Origin: Pseudomonas extremaustralis
Lineage (GTDB): Bacteria; Pseudomonadota; Gammaproteobacteria; Pseudomonadales; Pseudomonadaceae
NCBI RefSeq assembly: GCF_900102035.1
Contig: NZ_LT629689.1
Span: 1,922,001 to 1,986,000, forward strand
Length of the DNA: 64,000 nt
Direction of reading: 5' to 3'
Shown in pieces: positions 16,508-24,887 of the stretch. The translations under genes and the position numbers were made by a program. The notes below the pieces were generated by a model. It was given only the letters and a program-made list of their open reading frames with translations, searched no databases and was not told the DNA's origin. The first letter of the stretch is position 1. The number at the start of each line of letters is the position of its first letter.

Positions 16508-17694
16508 TCAATCTTCGCTGCGATCCACTTATAACTCAGCTGCCTCCCATCCCCCACCGTGGGTTTATTCACCGCTCGCTCCACGCGCTTTTCATCCTCC
16601 ATGCCCAGGTAGGCATCAATTCCGTACTCGAGCCCGGCGAACACCGCCTTGGCCGTTTCCAGTTTGTGAAAAGCCCGGCTCGTGCCTTTGGTGTCGCTGA
16701 TGCGGTAGCTCAACGGTAAACCAGCACCGTGCCAGACATGGTCGATGCCTCGATGGCCTGGCTGACTCATTTCATACAGCTTGCCGCGATGGTTGACCTT
16801 GGCCCTGCGGCGTTGGCGTTTGACGAAGTAGTAATCGGCAATGTGTTCGCCCGACACACTGATCTGATTAGGCTTTTGACTGGAGCGTTCGCTCTGCCTT
16901 TGATGCGCGGTGGCGCGGCCTTGCACGGGTAGCTGAGTTCCTGCGGTTGGCGTCGTCACGTTGCCGCTGGCCCGGCTGTTGGGCGCGGGGACTTTTTTCG
17001 CCCCAGGTGCTGTCGGCGTGCGCGCGGTGGTGCTGGGGAGCGGATCGGTCAAAGCTTTTTGGTGAGCGCGCTGGAGTGTATACATCGCGTCGGTGATCTG
17101 TTGCTGCGCCATGCCTTGAAGCTTGCGCAACTGCTCGATCAGGCGCTGCACGCCCTTGCGTCCCAGCGCCCACGTCGACAGGCTGCGGCTGAGCATGTTG
17201 ATCAGTGCAGACAGCAGCGTGTCGATGTTCTGGATGATTTCAGCGGTGTAGCGTGCCCAGTTCAGGGTGCGAAACCAGGTTTCGATGTTTCCACGCACAT
17301 GCTGCGGCAAGCTGTCGAGAATGCGCCCCATGGGCTTGCCGTGACGCAGCATGTTGAACACGTTTTTCAGTGCATCACCAAAGCCCGGCACCAGTGCTAC
17401 CAGGGACAGTACCAAGTCCAGCCAATGCGCACTGCTGCCAGGTGTGCGCGTGAGCAGATAAAGACAGCGCAAAATGTTGTAAGCATCGACGGCCTGCCCC
17501 ACAAACGGAATCAGGCCCAATACAGTACTCACCATCATCTGTGCCAGTGAAACGCCACGGCCTTCGACCACTTCCTCGACCCAGTTGAGCACCAGCAGGA
17601 AGGTGTCGTCTTCAAGTTGGGAAGTGGCGAGTTGGCTCAAGAAATCGCCCCGCAGCGGTTCGAAGGTGTAATGCAGATCGCTTTGGCGGGGCAT
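16495..17694 (-). CDS. PoNe-type DNase toxin, likely T6SS effector (truncated by frameshift)
   Basis: The intact frame gives 399 residues. The N-terminal part (1-215) has hydrophobic helices (VSTVLGLIPFVGQAVDAYNI; LVLSLVALVPGFGDALKNVF) seen ahead of polymorphic toxins. Residues 216-275 are a Pro/Thr/Ser-rich linker. The C-terminal domain carries the PD-(D/E)xK-like core GIDHVW (D318) and YRISDTKGTS (D334, K336), typical of PoNe nucleases that degrade DNA in rival cells. The next gene is a PoNi immunity gene. The frame stops at 16495, but about 90 residues of plausible C terminus continue in the -1 frame, so the protein as read may be truncated. The effector has no PAAR motif, and no VgrG is nearby. 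Confidence 0.82.
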   Translation of the reverse strand: MPRQSDLHYTFEPLRGDFLSQLATSQLEDDTFLLVLNWVEEVVEGRGVSLAQMMVSTVLGLIPFVGQAVDAYNILRCLYLLTRTPGSSAHWLDLVLSLVALVPGFGDALKNVFNMLRHGKPMGRILDSLPQHVRGNIETWFRTLNWARYTAEIIQNIDTLLSALINMLSRSLSTWALGRKGVQRLIEQLRKLQGMAQQQITDAMYTLQRAHQKALTDPLPSTTARTPTAPGAKKVPAPNSRASGNVTTPTAGTQLPVQGRATAHQRQSERSSQKPNQISVSGEHIADYYFVKRQRRRAKVNHRGKLYEMSQPGHRGIDHVWHGAGLPLSYRISDTKGTSRAFHKLETAKAVFAGLEYGIDAYLGMEDEKRVERAVNKPTVGDGRQLSYKWIAAKIEGLR

Positions 17695-17939
17695 GGAGCT
17701 TCCTTGTAATGCATCGAGATCAATTGATACGGACGCAATCCTAGGGAGCTGTAATCTGACGCTTCAATAGCACAGGGGAAATCGAGAGCATTCTTACTCT
17801 TGGGGAATAGTCAGCTGTCGGAATTTTCTGTTGCTGTGGGTGCGTTGCGGCCTCGCCACTCGGCACCACCACAGACAGCCTAAGCCAGCCCCTTCAGAAT
17901 GCGCTATCGTGCTCACCATCGCCTCTGTCGTGAGCACCT

Positions 17940-18581
17940 ATGCCCTTCCTTGCCCGCACCCACCCTCGCCTCTCCGCCGCCGCCCTGCTCGGCCTTGCCG
18001 TGGGCATCCTCGCGCCAGCCGACACGCTCGTCAGCAAAATCCTCATTGGCTGGAACGCTGGAGTCTGGACTTATCTGGTGCTGATGCTATGGCTGACCAG
18101 CCGCGCCAAGGCTGACGATGTCAAACGCATCGCCGAAATCGAAGACGAGAACGCCGGGCTGGTGCTGTTCACCGTGTGCATCGCCGCCATTGCCAGCCTC
18201 GCCACGATCACCTTCGAGCTGCTGGGCACCAAGGACCTGGCCACTGCCGAACGCCTGCTGCACTACGGGTTTACCGGCCTGACGGTGATCGGCTCATGGT
18301 TGTTGATCGGGGTGATTTTCAGCGTGCACTACGCTCGCCTCTACTACACCTGGGAAGGCAAGGAACCGGCACTGCGTTTTGCCGAAGGGCTGTTGACCCC
18401 CAACTATTGGGACTTCTTGTATTTCTCCTTCACCATCGGTGTCGCAGTGCAAACCTCGGACGTCGGCGTCGCCACGCGGGGCATGCGCAAGGTGGTGCTG
18501 GGGCAGTCGTTGATCGGTTTTCTGTTCAATACGGCGATTCTGGGTTTCTCCATCAATATCGCCGCCGGGCTGTTCGGTTAG
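17940..18581 (+). CDS. DUF1345 family inner-membrane protein
   Basis: 213 residues with about five TM helices: TM1 around 12-28, TM2 40-52, TM3 80-95, TM4 118-135, TM5 188-210. It carries the family landmarks [24 protein letters not shown] and [18 protein letters not shown]1345 proteins have no established function. The gene has a weak ribosome site and stands between the effector region and an AraC regulator in the same direction. No functional link to either is visible. Confidence 0.83.
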   Translation: MPFLARTHPRLSAAALLGLAVGILAPADTLVSKILIGWNAGVWTYLVLMLWLTSRAKADDVKRIAEIEDENAGLVLFTVCIAAIASLATITFELLGTKDLATAERLLHYGFTGLTVIGSWLLIGVIFSVHYARLYYTWEGKEPALRFAEGLLTPNYWDFLYFSFTIGVAVQTSDVGVATRGMRKVVLGQSLIGFLFNTAILGFSINIAAGLFG

Positions 18582-18653
18582 GCTGCACAAACCTTCTAGA
18601 CGCCCACGCACCGCTGGGCGCTAATGGCAGACCCCATTCAATCTCGGCGTGTT

Positions 18654-19493
18654 ATGACCGCGCACAACTGGATCGACCTGTCCCAGGACGCCGACACCGG
18701 CATCGAGACCCTGCGCGCACATTTCCAGGGCCATGCCTACGATCCCCATTGGCACGACAGCTATCTGGTCGGCGTCACCGAGCAAGGCGTGCAGCAATTC
18801 AACTGCCGGCGCATCCGTCACAACAGCGTGCCCGGCCAGGTGTTCCTGGTGGAGCCCGGCGAGTTGCATGACGGCGACGCGCCCACGCCGGACGGTTTTA
18901 CCTACCATATGCTCTACCTCGACCCCCAGTGGTTGGCGCGGGAAGTCAGCGCAGTGTTCGAAGAGGCGCCGCTCAGCCGCCAGCTGGGATTTGCCGATAC
19001 CTTGACCAGCGACCCGCGCCTGGCCCTGGCCACCAGCCAAGCATTCCAGACCCTGCACAGCGGCGAGTTGCGCATCGTGCGCCAACGCGCCATGGACCAC
19101 TTGCTCGAACGCCTCACCGCCCAACTCCACTGGCGCACGCGCTACGCTGACGACCCCCGCCTGCCGCGGGTGGCGCACAAGGCCAGGGAGTACCTGCACG
19201 CCCATCTGCATCAGGACATCGGCATGCACGAACTGGCCCTGGCCTGCGGCGTCGACCGCTTCCGCCTGACCCGTGCCTTCAAAAGTGCCTTCGGCCTGCC
19301 GCCCCATGCCTACCTGGTCCAATTGCGCCTGGCCCGCGCCCGGCACTGGCTGGCCAAGGGTGAGCAACCCGCCGACGTGGCCATCGCCCTGGGTTTTGCC
19401 GACCAGAGCCACCTGGGCCACTGGTTCGTGCGCGCCTACGGCCTGACGCCCGCCGCGTACCGCAAGCGCTGCTCAAATCTTCCAGACAGGTAA
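18654..19493 (+). CDS. AraC-family transcriptional regulator
   Basis: About 279 residues from ATG 18654; ATG 18624 in frame adds ten but neither has a clear ribosome site. The N-terminal cupin (HFQGHAYDPHWHDSYLVGV, QVFLVEPGELHDGDA) would sense a small ligand. The C-terminal double helix-turn-helix (about 175-275) includes ELALACGVDRFRLTRAFKSA and VAIALGFADQSHLGHWF. The next gene in the same direction, 54 bases on, is a LysE-type exporter. A regulator of this class beside an exporter usually controls it in response to its substrate. Confidence 0.88.
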   Translation: MTAHNWIDLSQDADTGIETLRAHFQGHAYDPHWHDSYLVGVTEQGVQQFNCRRIRHNSVPGQVFLVEPGELHDGDAPTPDGFTYHMLYLDPQWLAREVSAVFEEAPLSRQLGFADTLTSDPRLALATSQAFQTLHSGELRIVRQRAMDHLLERLTAQLHWRTRYADDPRLPRVAHKAREYLHAHLHQDIGMHELALACGVDRFRLTRAFKSAFGLPPHAYLVQLRLARARHWLAKGEQPADVAIALGFADQSHLGHWFVRAYGLTPAAYRKRCSNLPDR

Positions 19494-19547
19494 CGCGCCG
19501 GCTTGTGAAGATCGACTCCATCCCCTGATTTACCGGAGTCACCCACC

Positions 19548-20147
19548 ATGCTGTCTTCCTTGTTGCCCTTCATGCTGTTCGCCTTCGTCGCCTCCATCAC
19601 CCCCGGCCCCACCAATATCCTGGTGCTGAGCAACAGCGCGCGTTATGGCTTCAAAGCCGCCTTGCCGATCATCCTGGGCGCCTGCACGGGGGCCGCCGGC
19701 CTTGTGTTGCTGGTGGGGTCCGGGTTTGGCCAGTCCCTCGTGCACTGGCCCAAGGTGCAGACCGCGATGCAGTGGATCGGCATCGCCTGGTTGAGTCTCC
19801 TGGCCTGGCAGATTTTCAGCGCCCCCACCCGAGCCCTTGAAATGGCGGCGACCGATAAGCCCCTGGGCCTGATCGGCGCCGCCGGCCTGCAATTGATCAA
19901 CCCGAAGACCTGGATGATGGCCCTCGCAGTGGTCAGTGTATTTGCCGGCAACGGTAGCGACCGCCAACACCAGGTGCTGTCCCTGTCCCTGGTGTTTTTC
20001 CTGGTCGCCCTGCCCTGCCTCGGTGCCTGGGCTGTGCTGGGCGCGGGGTCAGGCCGGGTGTTGCGCTCGCCCGAGGCGATGCGACGCTTCAATCGCTGCA
20101 TGGCCGTGCTCCTGCTGGGCTCGACCTGGCTGAGTGTACTGATCTGA
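19548..20147 (+). CDS. LysE/RhtB-family exporter
   Basis: 199 residues, six predicted TM helices. It has the family signature near the N terminus (FVASITPGPTNILVLSNSAR) and the loop LQLINPKTWMMALAV. LysE-family proteins export amino acids or related metabolites across the inner membrane. It sits directly after an AraC-type regulator and is probably controlled by it. The specific substrate is not deducible. Confidence 0.9.
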   Translation: MLSSLLPFMLFAFVASITPGPTNILVLSNSARYGFKAALPIILGACTGAAGLVLLVGSGFGQSLVHWPKVQTAMQWIGIAWLSLLAWQIFSAPTRALEMAATDKPLGLIGAAGLQLINPKTWMMALAVVSVFAGNGSDRQHQVLSLSLVFFLVALPCLGAWAVLGAGSGRVLRSPEAMRRFNRCMAVLLLGSTWLSVLI

Positions 20148-20153
20148 AGACAT

Positions 20154-20179
20154 AAAAAAGGGGAAGCCGAAGCTTCCCC
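20154..20179 (-). terminator. Terminator of the autotransporter gene
   Basis: GGGGAAGC - TTCG - GCTTCCCC on the minus strand is followed by TTTTTT, 20 bases beyond the autotransporter stop and between convergent genes. Confidence 0.85.
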
Positions 20180-20199
20180 TGTCCAAGTGCGCGAATGTC

Positions 20200-22455
20200 T
20201 TAGAAGTCGTACCGCACGCCGAAGTTGACACCCCACGGCTGATCGATCTTCTTGCCTTTGCTGGTTTCGAAGTCCGCATGCAACTTGACGTTCTTGGACA
20301 CCGACATCGCCACGCCGGCCGCCAGTTCAATACGCGAACCCGACAGATCGTTGTTGAAGCTCTGGTCGTTGATGAACACCTTGTTGCTCTGGTCGAACTC
20401 GTGAGCCCATGCTGTGCGCAGGTAAGGCTGCAACACCCCACCGTTGTCCAGCTGGATGTTCTTACCGGCGGTCACACCGAGTTTGCTGACCACGGTGCTG
20501 GAGCGATCACCCTTAGCCTTCAAGCCGTTGGACAGCTCGTAGCTCTGCGCCTGGGTGATCGTCGCCGACAACTGGCCATATGGCTCGACGAAGTAATCAT
20601 TGTCCAGCTTGATGTGGCGGCCAAGTTCGGCCGATGCACCGACCGCGCTTTGCGCATAGTTGCCCTTGGCTTTCTTGCCGTCGCTCATGTTCACATTGAC
20701 TTCATTGTGCAAGCGGTTGAGCTTGGCGACACCGTCGAAATACAGGCCGCTCTCATCATCCAGCCAAGTGGCATAGGCACCCAGGTAGTAACTCTTGACC
20801 TCACCTTTGCTGCCCCGCGTCAGGCTCAAGTCGGAGGTGCTGTGACCCGCCATGACACCGGCCAGCCACTGGCCATCACCGCTGGACAGTGGTGCATCGG
20901 CACCGAGGGTGAAGCCTTTCTGGGTTTGCTTGTAACCACTGCCGTTTTTGTTGGCCGCCACCTCATATTTGTTGCCGTAGCTGCGCATCCACAGGCCATT
21001 GTCCTGGCCATTGCCGAAGCGCAATTCACCCATGCGGGTACGCAGGATGGACGACTCGCCGTACAACACGGTCGGTGCACTGTTGAACAACGCCAATACC
21101 GAATGGGCGCTGGTGCTGGTGCCGCGACGGGTCGGGTCGAGCAGCCAGTCGGTACCGTCCTTCTGCAAGCCGTAGGCGTAGGCGCCGATGTCCACGGTGT
21201 CGCCGACCAGGGAGAAGCGTGCGTCACCGCCTTCGGTGTGCACGACCTTGATCGGCGCACCGCTGGCCAGTTCCGAACCGGTCGCGGCGAGCAGCAGGCT
21301 GTGATTACCCTCGGCCCGGCCTTCCACGTTGAGGAAGTCGGTCTGGTGGGTGGAGAAGTCCGTGTGCATGACAAACGTGCCGTTGCCTTCCAGGCTCTTC
21401 ACATCCAACTGAAAGAACTGGTCCTCGGCGCCAAAGTGCACCGCGCCGCCGCCCATCTTCAAGGCCTCGACATTGCTGTCGCCCACCAGCATCCAGTTGG
21501 ACGCGTCGTTCACACTCAACTCGGCGACGTTTTTCAGTTGGCCGGTCAGCCAGGAGCCGTTGTTGAGCTGAACCTTGGCGGTGCTGCCGTCTTCGACCAC
21601 CACATCGCCGACCAGGAAGCTGCGGTCAACGTTCATATTGGCGGTGGAGTTGCCGGTGACCTCCAGGAGGTTGCCGTTGCCGCCGGTGAGGGTCGAGCCG
21701 TTGCGTACCTGGATATCCGCGTTTGTCCCGGCGCCCGCCAGAATGGCTGCGCCGTTTTTGCCTTCGACGCTGGAACCGTCCAGTACCAGCACGCTGTCTA
21801 TGACTCCGGACGATCCGTCGAGTCCCATTTGTACGCCATTGGCACCGCCGATGATCCGACTGTCGTAGGCAAAAGCCTGCCCGCTCAGCAGCGATACACC
21901 GATGCCATCATCGTTGGTCGCCTGGATAAGGGAGCCGGTGAAGTCCAGCACACTGTAGGCACTGGCACTGGCGCCACGGTTGGTACCGGTGATCGTACTG
22001 TCGACCACCGTCACGCTGGACCCATTGGTTGCACCCAGGTTGCGCCCGGCGGTCAGACCAGTGCCGCTCTCATGGGTGATCGTGCTGTTGCTGATGAACA
22101 CATCACTGCCAGTCACACGCAGAGCGGCGTTTGCGCTGCTGCGTGCAGTGACATCAGAGCCCTCAATGCGAATCCGCGAGTTGTTGGCGATGATGTCTTG
22201 GGTAGAGCTGCCTGGCGTGACGACCAGGGTTGCGGACTCGGCGCGAATGTCGCGGGTGGCCGTTCCTTCGACCGTCAGGCCGGAACCGGCCAGTAACTCA
22301 AAACGATCCGGTGCGGGGCCTGGGCGCACATACTCGTCCGCCCCAGTGACCACACGCGCTTCGACAGCGTGAGCCATCAGCATGAACAGGGTGACAGCGT
22401 TGGCCTTCATCGCAAGGCTTAAAGGCGAAGGCTTGAAATTGAATACAGATGACAT
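20200..22455 (-). CDS. Autotransporter (type Va) with pertactin-like passenger
   Basis: 751 residues. A long basic signal sequence (to about residue 33, ending MLMAHAVEA) is followed by a beta-helix passenger (about 40-460) rich in Ser/Thr/Asn/Gly strands. A C-terminal beta-barrel (about 490-751) ends in GVNFGVRYDF with the terminal Phe recognised by the Bam machinery. The barrel secretes the passenger to the surface. The passenger has no visible protease triad, so adhesion is the likeliest role. No neighbouring gene shares its operon; a palindrome at 22569 lies in its promoter region. Confidence 0.9.
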   Translation of the reverse strand: MSSVFNFKPSPLSLAMKANAVTLFMLMAHAVEARVVTGADEYVRPGPAPDRFELLAGSGLTVEGTATRDIRAESATLVVTPGSSTQDIIANNSRIRIEGSDVTARSSANAALRVTGSDVFISNSTITHESGTGLTAGRNLGATNGSSVTVVDSTITGTNRGASASAYSVLDFTGSLIQATNDDGIGVSLLSGQAFAYDSRIIGGANGVQMGLDGSSGVIDSVLVLDGSSVEGKNGAAILAGAGTNADIQVRNGSTLTGGNGNLLEVTGNSTANMNVDRSFLVGDVVVEDGSTAKVQLNNGSWLTGQLKNVAELSVNDASNWMLVGDSNVEALKMGGGAVHFGAEDQFFQLDVKSLEGNGTFVMHTDFSTHQTDFLNVEGRAEGNHSLLLAATGSELASGAPIKVVHTEGGDARFSLVGDTVDIGAYAYGLQKDGTDWLLDPTRRGTSTSAHSVLALFNSAPTVLYGESSILRTRMGELRFGNGQDNGLWMRSYGNKYEVAANKNGSGYKQTQKGFTLGADAPLSSGDGQWLAGVMAGHSTSDLSLTRGSKGEVKSYYLGAYATWLDDESGLYFDGVAKLNRLHNEVNVNMSDGKKAKGNYAQSAVGASAELGRHIKLDNDYFVEPYGQLSATITQAQSYELSNGLKAKGDRSSTVVSKLGVTAGKNIQLDNGGVLQPYLRTAWAHEFDQSNKVFINDQSFNNDLSGSRIELAAGVAMSVSKNVKLHADFETSKGKKIDQPWGVNFGVRYDF

Positions 22456-22568
22456 TTAACGAACCTCTGGTTGGCGTTCCCTTAGGAAAGAAATTGGCCG
22501 GTTCCAAAGTGCGTGGGACCCTGCCAATCGAGCGCCGCCAAGGTATCCAGAGTGGTTACCGCTTTATG

Positions 22569-22582
22569 TAGGACTAATCCTA
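22569..22582. promoter_or_regulatory. Palindrome upstream of the autotransporter gene
   Basis: TAGGA-CTAA-TCCTA is a 14-bp dyad 114-127 bases upstream of the autotransporter ATG. It is placed suitably for a dimeric activator or repressor. No regulator can be assigned. Confidence 0.35.
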
Positions 22583-22642
22583 AGTAGTTGTATTAATGGG
22601 TCTTAAAGCATGTGGGCATAACTTCAGGTGTCTCGCAGCCTG

Positions 22643-22680
22643 AAAAAAACACCAAAGGGGAGCCGAAGCTCCCCTTTGGT
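22643..22680 (-). terminator. Terminator of the modular beta-sandwich gene A
   Basis: ACCAAAGGGGAGC - TTCG - GCTCCCCTTTGGT is a perfect 13-bp stem followed on the minus strand by GTTTTTTTC, directly after the stop of the 22694-24727 gene. Confidence 0.88.
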
Positions 22681-22693
22681 CACAGCTGAACAG

Positions 22694-24727
22694 CTAGGGT
22701 GCCGGTACTGCTGTTCCGTCGCAGAACGTCCCCGTTGCTCCACCGACGAGTTGACCACGCACCCGCGGTGTCGCCTCGGAAGAATTCACCGGGCCGCTAG
22801 CCAGCACGATGCTGTAATAAACCCTGGCTGAACCGGCCAGCCGGTCATCGTGGGTCGGTTGGATCGGTTTGAAGCGAGTGAAGTAGTCTTCCAATTCCAC
22901 CTCAAATCCAAGGTTCACCATGGCCTGGGTAAGCGGTGGTGAATCCTTGCTGCCAGCGACGGCCGGCACTTCTATCGTCCCGGCATCATCCCGGTAGCCT
23001 TTCCAATGAACCGTCACGATCATCCCCACGGTGAAATGCTCCGACGCTGGGATGAAGACCACGATATTTCCCGGTGGCGGCCCTACAGGCCTGAAGCTTG
23101 TGCAGTTGATAATTCCACTGCCGATCAGATTGCGCACGACCGGCGGGGCGAGGTTGATGATATTGGCCGTCACGGTCACCAACGTGACGGGCGAATATTG
23201 TCGGTTGGTACTGCCTTCGGCGCCGATGGCGTAATGCACTCGCTTCAAGCCATTACCGTGTTCCGAAATCACGCTCCATGGAATTTGCAGGGTGACCACC
23301 TGATTGGCTACGCCACTGGGCACAAAGAGCTGGCCAACCTGGACACCCTCATAGAAGAGATACAGGGTGAAAGGCCTCGCATCGGGCGTCGGAGCGACGC
23401 TCCACAGTACGATGTACACATTGGCCCGGCGGTTTGCATGATCGGGTATCAGTTCGTTGTCATTGCCTTCAGTGCCAGTCGCGTCCTCGCCTCTGACAAT
23501 GGGCGCGTTGAGATTGGGGTTGGTCTGATCCGGATCGTTCGGGTTGGCAGGTCCCACCACAAACAAGTTTATGTCAGTCGTGGTGGTAAAAGTCGCGGGA
23601 TAAGTGACTGATCGCCGTCTGATGACGTACGAAACCGTCATCGACAACAACCCTACTGTGGCGCCATAGAGTAGAACCAGCACCGCATAAGGCGCGTGAA
23701 CCTGCAGCGGAAAAACATTATTACCCAATGGCACGTCGGCCAGGGTCTGACTACCCAGAGAGGTGGTCAGGGTCACACTCAGCACATCACCATCAGCGCC
23801 GCGCAGGAAGTCATCGTAGGCTGGCACACGGATGATCGCGCCATTGAGCTGGGCAGTGTCCTGACGGTCGAGCAGTTGGTCACCCGGTACCGCCAGATCA
23901 ATGGTCGGGGCTTTAAAATTACTGGGTTCCGGAAACAGTGCCACGTCAAATAAGTATTGCGCCGACAGCTTCGCCGGGTTTCCCGCCGCGTCATGCAACT
24001 CATAACGCACGCTGCGCAGACCGTCCGGGCTACCTTGGACCACGGACAAGGGCAGGGGGAAGCTCAGATCCGCAGGCAACACCCATTTCGGATCGGTGCT
24101 CCCAGCCGTTGGCAGATAGGGCGTGTCTGAATTGTTGTAGTAGAACAGTCCATAGTCTCCCGGCATAAGGTCGAGATAAGGGGGCACGCGGAACCAGGCC
24201 GTTTCGTTGGGCAAGCCCAGGAAATACACCAGCGACGCCGGTGTCGGCAGGTCTACCGGTGGCAGGGGTGGGGGAATCGGGCCTACATGGCTGTAGTAAG
24301 GCGGCGCAAGATCGACGATCAACAATTGCGGGGCCGATCGACTGTCATTGCCGACAGTTTCAACGGACACCTCGTACCGAATCAGGTGCGCGCCAGGCGG
24401 ACGCCGCGCCAACGCGATGTTGACCGACACCCCAGTGGCTGGCGGTGAGCTCACGATAAAGGTAATGAACGGGTCTGCCGGTTGAGGGTCGTCCAGCGGC
24501 CACATCCATACCCTGACGGTATCCGGTTTCTCTGGCTCGATACTGAAGTCCGGCCAGCGCGGAATCAGAAACTCCATGGTTTCCTTGAGTGCGGTAAACC
24601 GATCGATCAGGCCGGGGAATCCCGGTACCTGGCCCTCGTACGTACCATCAGGTAAATCGGTAAGTCTAGTACTCGAGCGACGACGGTTTTCAAAGCTGCG
24701 GATGATATCCAGCGTCTTTCTGTCCAT
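22694..24727 (-). CDS. Large modular protein A of five beta-sandwich (Ig-like) repeats, unknown function
   Basis: 677 residues, no signal peptide and no TM segment. About five modules of 110-130 residues follow a short N-terminal part. The best-preserved modules share a strand like VTVHWKGYRDD or TLYLFYEGVQVGQ, then IPWSVISEHGNG and a strand like KRVHYAIGAEG. The last module has Cys residues (IINCTS, TGTFCDGT). The neighbouring upstream gene (24888-26873) has the same architecture, so the two are tandem paralogues. The start ATG 24727 follows a GGAG site. I do not recognise a function. Ig-like repeats suggest a binding or structural protein, possibly surface or effector-associated, but no export signal is seen. 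Confidence 0.75.
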   Translation of the reverse strand: MDRKTLDIIRSFENRRRSSTRLTDLPDGTYEGQVPGFPGLIDRFTALKETMEFLIPRWPDFSIEPEKPDTVRVWMWPLDDPQPADPFITFIVSSPPATGVSVNIALARRPPGAHLIRYEVSVETVGNDSRSAPQLLIVDLAPPYYSHVGPIPPPLPPVDLPTPASLVYFLGLPNETAWFRVPPYLDLMPGDYGLFYYNNSDTPYLPTAGSTDPKWVLPADLSFPLPLSVVQGSPDGLRSVRYELHDAAGNPAKLSAQYLFDVALFPEPSNFKAPTIDLAVPGDQLLDRQDTAQLNGAIIRVPAYDDFLRGADGDVLSVTLTTSLGSQTLADVPLGNNVFPLQVHAPYAVLVLLYGATVGLLSMTVSYVIRRRSVTYPATFTTTTDINLFVVGPANPNDPDQTNPNLNAPIVRGEDATGTEGNDNELIPDHANRRANVYIVLWSVAPTPDARPFTLYLFYEGVQVGQLFVPSGVANQVVTLQIPWSVISEHGNGLKRVHYAIGAEGSTNRQYSPVTLVTVTANIINLAPPVVRNLIGSGIINCTSFRPVGPPPGNIVVFIPASEHFTVGMIVTVHWKGYRDDAGTIEVPAVAGSKDSPPLTQAMVNLGFEVELEDYFTRFKPIQPTHDDRLAGSARVYYSIVLASGPVNSSEATPRVRGQLVGGATGTFCDGTAVPAP

Positions 24728-24887
24728 TTCATTCTCCAGCGCGGTTTAAATACGATGGTTTTTTTCAACGCGCGCGCAAGCCCGCTCTGCAACTTCGCGA
24801 ACAACTTCACGCGAACATCGCAACGCAAACCTTGCACGTTCAACACACAACTGCATTACAGCGTTAGTTGCAGTAACTTGAGAGTTG

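Noticed and set aside
20278..22296. 672-codon plus-strand frame across the autotransporter
   Set aside because: The minus strand has signal peptide, passenger and barrel with terminal Phe; the plus frame has none of these.
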